DNA of 7,173 nt from Eubacteriales bacterium (GTDB lineage: Bacteria; Bacillota; Clostridia; Peptostreptococcales; Anaerovoracaceae). The notes under the pieces were generated by a model. The model did no database searches and was not told the origin of the DNA. It saw only the letters and a list, made by a program, of their open reading frames with translations. The position numbers and the translations under genes were made by a program. Each line of letters begins with the position of its first letter. The stretch's first letter is position 1. The stretch lies in contig JAQXNW010000070.1 of assembly GCA_029098205.1 (NCBI GenBank), positions 1 through 7,173 of the forward strand. The letters run 5' to 3'. Below are positions 4,104 to 7,173 of the stretch, in pieces.

Positions 4104-4999
4104 AATTCGACAGTTTTCTGAAATATTTGAAGGATACACGCGGTATGTCAGAGAATACAACGGAGGCTTACCGCAGGGATATGCAGGCATTCTCACGTTT
4201 TCTGGAAGGAAAGGGAAAAGAGAATCCTTCAGGAGCTAGGGAGACCGATATCATCGAATATCTGATGGCTCTGAAAGAAGCCGGAAAGTCAAAATCGACG
4301 GTGAACCGGAAGCTGGCTTCGATTCGTTCTTATTACACATTTCTGGAAAGGAGCGGAAAAATTCCTTCGAACCCTGCGGAGAACATTCATTCTCCGAAAA
4401 TTTCCAGAAAGACGATCAGCTATTTAACAGTGGAAGAGGTAGAGCATCTTTTGGAGATGCCGGATGATTCCGTGTTCGGGATTCGGGATCAGGCGATTCT
4501 TGAAGTGATGTACGCATCCGGGGTCCGCGTCAGTGAGATGATTGAGCTTACGCTCAGTGATGTGAATTTTCAGATGGGCTTTGTCGCTCTGTCCGGACAA
4601 CACGGGAAGGCGAGGATTGTTCCTCTCGGAATTCCGGCTCGGAAAGCGCTTGAGAAATATGTGAAGACATCCCGCCGGGCTCTTATGGCAAAGGGAGATC
4701 CAGATGATCCGAATGGTCCTCTGTTTGTAAATTATCTTGGGGAAGCTTTTACACGGCAGGGATTCTGGAAGGTCCTTCGCCAGTATGCGGAAAAAGCGGG
4801 TCTGAAAGATCGGCTTACGCCACAGACGCTTCGGAATTCATTTGCGCTTCATATGGTGAAAAACGGGATCGATATTCGTTCGTTGCAGGAACTGATGGGG
4901 CATGAGGATATTACGGCGACGCAGGTTTATTTTGAACACAGCCGCGGAAATATCAAGCAGATTTATGACCGGTGCCATCCGAGAGCGAAAGAACGGTAA
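4100..4999 (+). CDS. xerD: Tyrosine recombinase, XerD type, with an altered catalytic motif
   Basis: XerC/XerD recombinases resolve chromosome dimers at dif during division. The 299-residue length is normal. Residues 1-85 are the SAM-like N-terminal core-binding domain (YLKDTRGMSENTTEAYRRDM), and 107-295 form the catalytic domain. Visible catalytic residues are R143 (YASGVRVSE), K170 (QHGKARIVPLG), R245, H268 (LMGHEDI) and nucleophile Y277 (TQVYFEH), and the end is the typical CHPRA. The oddity is box II: Xer proteins usually read TPHTLRHSFATH, here TPQTLRNSFALH, so the catalytic His of HxxR is Gln242 and the His after Arg is Asn246. The frame is intact and the codon reads CAG (4823-4825). 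It may be the housekeeping Xer or a divergent paralogue. It starts in the ATGA overlap with nudF. Confidence 0.88.
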   Translation: MKFDSFLKYLKDTRGMSENTTEAYRRDMQAFSRFLEGKGKENPSGARETDIIEYLMALKEAGKSKSTVNRKLASIRSYYTFLERSGKIPSNPAENIHSPKISRKTISYLTVEEVEHLLEMPDDSVFGIRDQAILEVMYASGVRVSEMIELTLSDVNFQMGFVALSGQHGKARIVPLGIPARKALEKYVKTSRRALMAKGDPDDPNGPLFVNYLGEAFTRQGFWKVLRQYAEKAGLKDRLTPQTLRNSFALHMVKNGIDIRSLQELMGHEDITATQVYFEHSRGNIKQIYDRCHPRAKER

Positions 5000-5001
5000 C
5001 T

Positions 5002-5020
5002 GCAGGAAGAAAATTCTTGC
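5002..5020 (+). repeat. Hairpin after xerD overlapping the rplS -35 box
   Basis: GCAGGAA and TTCTTGC pair over seven positions (one G-U) around GAAAA, starting three bases after the xerD stop. There is no T-run, so termination would be weak. Its right arm is part of the rplS -35 hexamer. Confidence 0.35.
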
Positions 5021-5045
5021 ACTGAGGGACTTGGTGTGATATTAT
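5017..5045 (+). promoter_or_regulatory. Promoter of rplS
   Basis: TTGCAC (5017-5022), a 17-base spacer, then TATTAT (5040-5045) with a TG one base before the -10. Both hexamers match the sigma-A consensus well (four of six and five of six). The predicted start near 5051-5052 gives a leader of about 83 nt, long for a simple binding site. Confidence 0.75.
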
Positions 5046-5051
5046 AAACAA

Positions 5052-5134
5052 GTATTACGGGCGGTCCTCTGGGCGGTTGTTTTTTTATGCTTTTCGGCCT
5101 AAGAACGTCTAGGAGCGAAAGGAGAGTCCTTAGA
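5052..5134 (+). promoter_or_regulatory. rplS leader, possible L19 autoregulatory element
   Basis: The leader contains GGGCGG twice (5059-5064 and 5071-5076), separated by six bases, then a T-run at about 5080-5086, and two pairings that exclude each other. CCTA (5098-5101) can pair with TAGG (5110-5113), or CTAAG (5099-5103) with CTTAG (5129-5133), the second enclosing the ribosome binding site AAAGGAG (5118-5124). An L19 leader element is known in low-GC Gram-positives. Whether this sequence fits that family model I cannot tell. Confidence 0.4.
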
Positions 5135-5491
5135 ATGAACGTTATCGATTCGATTACAAGTGATTATCTTAAGAAGGATATCCCCGATTTCCGCGTTGGA
5201 GATACGGTGAGAGTTCATATTAAGATTAAAGAAGGAAACCGCGAGAGAATTCAGGTTTTTGAAGGATATGTACTGAAGCGTCAGAATGGCGGCATCAGCG
5301 AGACATTCACAGTCCGCAGAATCGCGTCTGGAGTCGGCGTTGAGAAGACATTCCCACTGCATTCTCCTTGGGTTGAGAAGATCGAGCTGGTTCGCCGCGG
5401 CGATGTAAGAAGAGCGAAGCTGAACTACATGCGTGCGAGAACCGGTAAGGCGGCGCGTATTAAAACGAAAGAAGCAAGAGCCGAGAAATAA
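5135..5491 (+). CDS. rplS: 50S ribosomal protein L19
   Basis: The 118-residue protein matches bacterial L19 throughout: FRVGDTVRVHIKIKEGNRER (19-38), QVFEGYVLKRQ, GISETFTVRRIASGVGVEKTF (53-73), FPLHSPWVEKIE (73-84) and the signature VRRGDVRRAKLNYMR (86-100). L19 lies at the 30S-50S interface. The start is ATG 5135, ten bases after AAAGGAG. An in-frame ATG at 5087 would add 16 residues unlike L19 and has no binding site. It has its own promoter and a terminator just downstream, so it can be expressed as a single-gene unit ahead of rbgA. Confidence 0.97.
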   Translation: MNVIDSITSDYLKKDIPDFRVGDTVRVHIKIKEGNRERIQVFEGYVLKRQNGGISETFTVRRIASGVGVEKTFPLHSPWVEKIELVRRGDVRRAKLNYMRARTGKAARIKTKEARAEK

Positions 5492-5517
5492 AATCGGTGA
5501 CAGCGCAGATTTTCAGG

Positions 5518-5547
5518 CAGGGGTTCCGCGGGAATCCCTGTTTTTTT
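5518..5547 (+). terminator. Intrinsic terminator after rplS
   Basis: CAGGGGTTCC and GGAATCCCTG pair over ten positions (one G-U) around the loop GCG and are followed by seven T (5541-5547). The rbgA start codon is only 20 bases beyond the T-run, leaving no room for a separate promoter after it. Confidence 0.9.
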
Positions 5548-5566
5548 GAATTTGGAGGAGCGGAAT

Positions 5567-6424
5567 ATGAATCAGATTCAGTGGTATCCGGGTCATATGA
5601 AAAAAACCAGAGAATTGATCAAAAGTCATCTGGGCGCAGTGGATCTGGTTTTAGAGGTCTGCGATGCCAGAATTCCGAAGGCAAGCCGGAGTCCGATTCT
5701 GGATGAGCTCATCGGAACGCGGCCGCGGCTTATTTTGCTGAATAAAAGCGATCTTGCGGATCCGGGGCAGACAAAGGCATGGGTGCGTTCTTTCTCTTCG
5801 GAAGAAGGCTGCCGCGTGCTGGCGCTTAATAGCATGAGCGGAGACGGGATCGGCGCGCTGCTTTCTGAATTAAACAAGATCGAGGAAAATCGGAAGAAGC
5901 AGGGTACAGGGCAGAAGTTTCAGCGTCATCTTCGAATGATGATTGTCGGATCGCCGAATGTAGGTAAATCGTCTTTGATCAACCGCCTCACGAAGCGGAA
6001 AAGCGCGAAAACGGGCGATCGGCCGGGAGTCACGCGCGGAAAGCAGTGGCTGACGCTTTCGAATGGAATGCAGCTTCTGGACACTCCGGGAATTCTGGCA
6101 CCGAAGCTTAAGGACCAGGAGATTGCGCTTCACCTGGCCTACTGCGGTTCAATCCGGGATGAGATAATGGATATTCAGGATCTCGGATACGCATTTTTGA
6201 AAGAGATGAGGGTCCGGTATCCGGAGAATCTTAAGAAAAGATATCAGATAGAAGATCCGGAAGCGGATCCTCTTATGCTGATGAAATGGATTGCAAAAAA
6301 GAGAGGGTGCATTCTTTCGGGCGGAAGAATCGACTATGAGCGGACAGGACACCTTGTGATTGAAGATTTCCGCTCCGGAAAGCTCGGGCGAATTACGCTG
6401 GATAAAGCGCCGGAGTTCGATTGA
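5567..6424 (+). CDS. rbgA: Ribosome biogenesis GTPase A
   Basis: RbgA (YlqF) is a cytoplasmic GTPase acting late in 50S subunit assembly in Bacillus, where loss stalls a 45S particle lacking several proteins. The 285-residue protein shows the circularly permuted motif order: G4 NKSD (59-62), G5 SMS (89-91), G1 GSPNVGKS (128-135), G2 RPGVTR (152-157) and G3 DTPG (172-175). The N-terminal QWYPGHM contains H10, which corresponds to the His implicated in GTP hydrolysis. The C-terminal part (about 190-285) is the RNA-binding region. The start is ATG 5567, six bases after GGAGGAG; the in-frame TTG at 5546 lies inside the terminator T-run. It sits between rplS and rnhB, as in Bacillus. Expression probably depends on read-through of the rplS terminator. 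Confidence 0.95.
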   Translation: MNQIQWYPGHMKKTRELIKSHLGAVDLVLEVCDARIPKASRSPILDELIGTRPRLILLNKSDLADPGQTKAWVRSFSSEEGCRVLALNSMSGDGIGALLSELNKIEENRKKQGTGQKFQRHLRMMIVGSPNVGKSSLINRLTKRKSAKTGDRPGVTRGKQWLTLSNGMQLLDTPGILAPKLKDQEIALHLAYCGSIRDEIMDIQDLGYAFLKEMRVRYPENLKKRYQIEDPEADPLMLMKWIAKKRGCILSGGRIDYERTGHLVIEDFRSGKLGRITLDKAPEFD

Positions 6425-6437
6425 AAGAGGACCAGAC

Positions 6438-7112
6438 ATGACAAAGAAAGAAAAACAGGAAAGGGATGCCGCAAGGCTGAAGGAACTTCTTCGCTTTGAC
6501 GAAACAATAAGAGAAGAGCAGGGAGTGCGGAATTTTGCCGGCTGGGATGAGGTCGGCCGGGGGCCTTTGGCGGGGCCGGTTGTGTCGTGCGCGGTTGTTC
6601 TGCCTCCGGATTTCGATATTTTGGGAGTGGACGATTCTAAGAAGCTGACCGATAAAAAAAGACGAGAACTTGCGCCCCGGATCATGGAAGAGGCTGTATG
6701 CTTCGGATTTGGAGAGCGGAGCAGCGAAGAGATCGACCGGATCAATATTTTGGAAGCGACCCGGGAAGCGGCCCGAGATGCAGTAAAAAACTGCGCGGAG
6801 AGCTATCGGAAGCTAACGGGGGAAGAATTGACCTTTGTCCTGTTTGACGCGCTTCAAATCGAAAATCTGGGTGTTTCTCACAGGGCTGTGATCAAGGGAG
6901 ATCAGAGCAGCTGCGCCATCGCAGCCGCGTCGATCCTTGCGAAAGTAAAAAGAGACGACTGGATGATCGAGATGGATTCTGTGTATCCAGGGTATGAATT
7001 TGCGAAAAATAAAGGGTATGGGACAAAGGCGCATTACGAAGGAATTCGTAAGTATGGCATCACGCCGATTCATCGGCGGTCTTTTCTGAAAAACCTGCGG
7101 GATCATATCTGA
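6438..7112 (+). CDS. rnhB: Ribonuclease HII
   Basis: RNase HII cuts the RNA strand of RNA-DNA hybrids and starts removal of single ribonucleotides from DNA. The 224-residue protein has the family motifs: WDEVGRGPLAGPV (36-48, with D37 and E38), DDSKKL (65-70), VLFDALQ (134-140, D137), IKGDQSS..IAAASILAKVKRD (152-173, D155) and the C-terminal NKGYGT..H (191-199). All four metal-binding acidic residues are in place. The fourth motif reads FDAL where DG is commoner, a mild variation. The start is ATG 6438, seven bases after GAAAGAGG and 13 bases after the rbgA stop, so the two genes are very likely one operon. A longer in-frame extension to 6360 lies inside rbgA and is rejected. Confidence 0.95.
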   Translation: MTKKEKQERDAARLKELLRFDETIREEQGVRNFAGWDEVGRGPLAGPVVSCAVVLPPDFDILGVDDSKKLTDKKRRELAPRIMEEAVCFGFGERSSEEIDRINILEATREAARDAVKNCAESYRKLTGEELTFVLFDALQIENLGVSHRAVIKGDQSSCAIAAASILAKVKRDDWMIEMDSVYPGYEFAKNKGYGTKAHYEGIRKYGITPIHRRSFLKNLRDHI

Positions 7113-7173
7113 AGAGGCTGAACATCCGGCTGAAAGGCTGCATGACTGCATGAAAAAAGAGACGGCTGCATAC
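7113..7173 (+). other. Right-edge sequence, possibly the start of a further gene
   Basis: After rnhB there are 61 bases with repeated GGCTG and CTGCATG words. An ATG at 7150 opens a frame, MKKETAAY, that runs off the window. AAAGG about a dozen bases upstream is a poor binding site, so this is only a possibility. In Bacillota a YraN-type endonuclease gene sometimes follows rnhB, but nothing here shows it. Confidence 0.15.

Noticed and set aside
3579..4196. A 205-residue minus-strand frame
   Set aside because: It is antisense to nudF and xerD, which have clear family motifs; it has no binding site or recognisable domain.
5087..5134. In-frame upstream ATG extending L19 by 16 residues
   Set aside because: It has no ribosome binding site, and the extension covers the leader structures and the real binding site AAAGGAG.
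6149..6745. A 198-residue minus-strand frame
   Set aside because: It is antisense to rbgA and rnhB and is rich in Ser and Arg as expected of a shadow frame.
1..7173. CRISPR array, prophage, toxin-antitoxin pair or defence system
   Set aside because: No regularly spaced repeats, no phage structural genes and no toxin or defence domains were seen on either strand.

Overview
The window looks like a chromosomal segment from a Gram-positive anaerobe of the Bacillota. Clostridia are most likely, and Lachnospiraceae-like is my best guess. The reasons are strong AGGAGG-type ribosome binding sites, intrinsic terminators, sigma-A-type promoters, tRNA genes without an encoded CCA, a PolC-related gene (PolC is typical of Bacillota) and the gene order rplS-rbgA-rnhB. 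The genus cannot be fixed from the sequence alone. All family alignments below are from memory, not from a search.

Layout. Positions 1-432 are the tail of an rRNA operon: 5S rRNA, tRNA-Glu(UUC), tRNA-Leu(UAG) and a terminator. Next comes a 368-residue gene (548-1654, probable TTG start) that aligns along its whole length with the polymerase part of PolC but has lost the usual catalytic and zinc-binding residues. It converges, with one base between the stop codons, on a YprB-like RNase H-fold exonuclease gene on the minus strand (1656-2744).

Positions 2745-3545 hold no intact gene. They contain a decayed, internally deleted IS1249-like (IS256-family) element with matching terminal inverted repeats (about 2795-3227). 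Beside it is a compact minus-strand unit with a near-consensus promoter, a 5' hairpin, a C-rich linker and a strong intrinsic terminator. This reads as an unannotated small RNA of about 90 nt. Two direct TTTGTACATA repeats lie between its promoter and that of nudF.

Positions 3546-4999 are an ADP-ribose pyrophosphatase gene (nudF) translationally coupled by an ATGA overlap to a XerD-type tyrosine recombinase gene. The recombinase has Gln where the family normally has its catalytic His in HxxR. Positions 5017-7112 are a ribosome and nucleic-acid maintenance cluster: rplS (L19) with its own promoter and a structured leader, a terminator, then rbgA (50S assembly GTPase) and rnhB (RNase HII).

The right-hand half is ordinary housekeeping DNA. 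The parts most worth attention are the inactivated PolC paralogue, the candidate small RNA with possible pairing to the start of the neighbouring exonuclease mRNA, and the XerD substitution.
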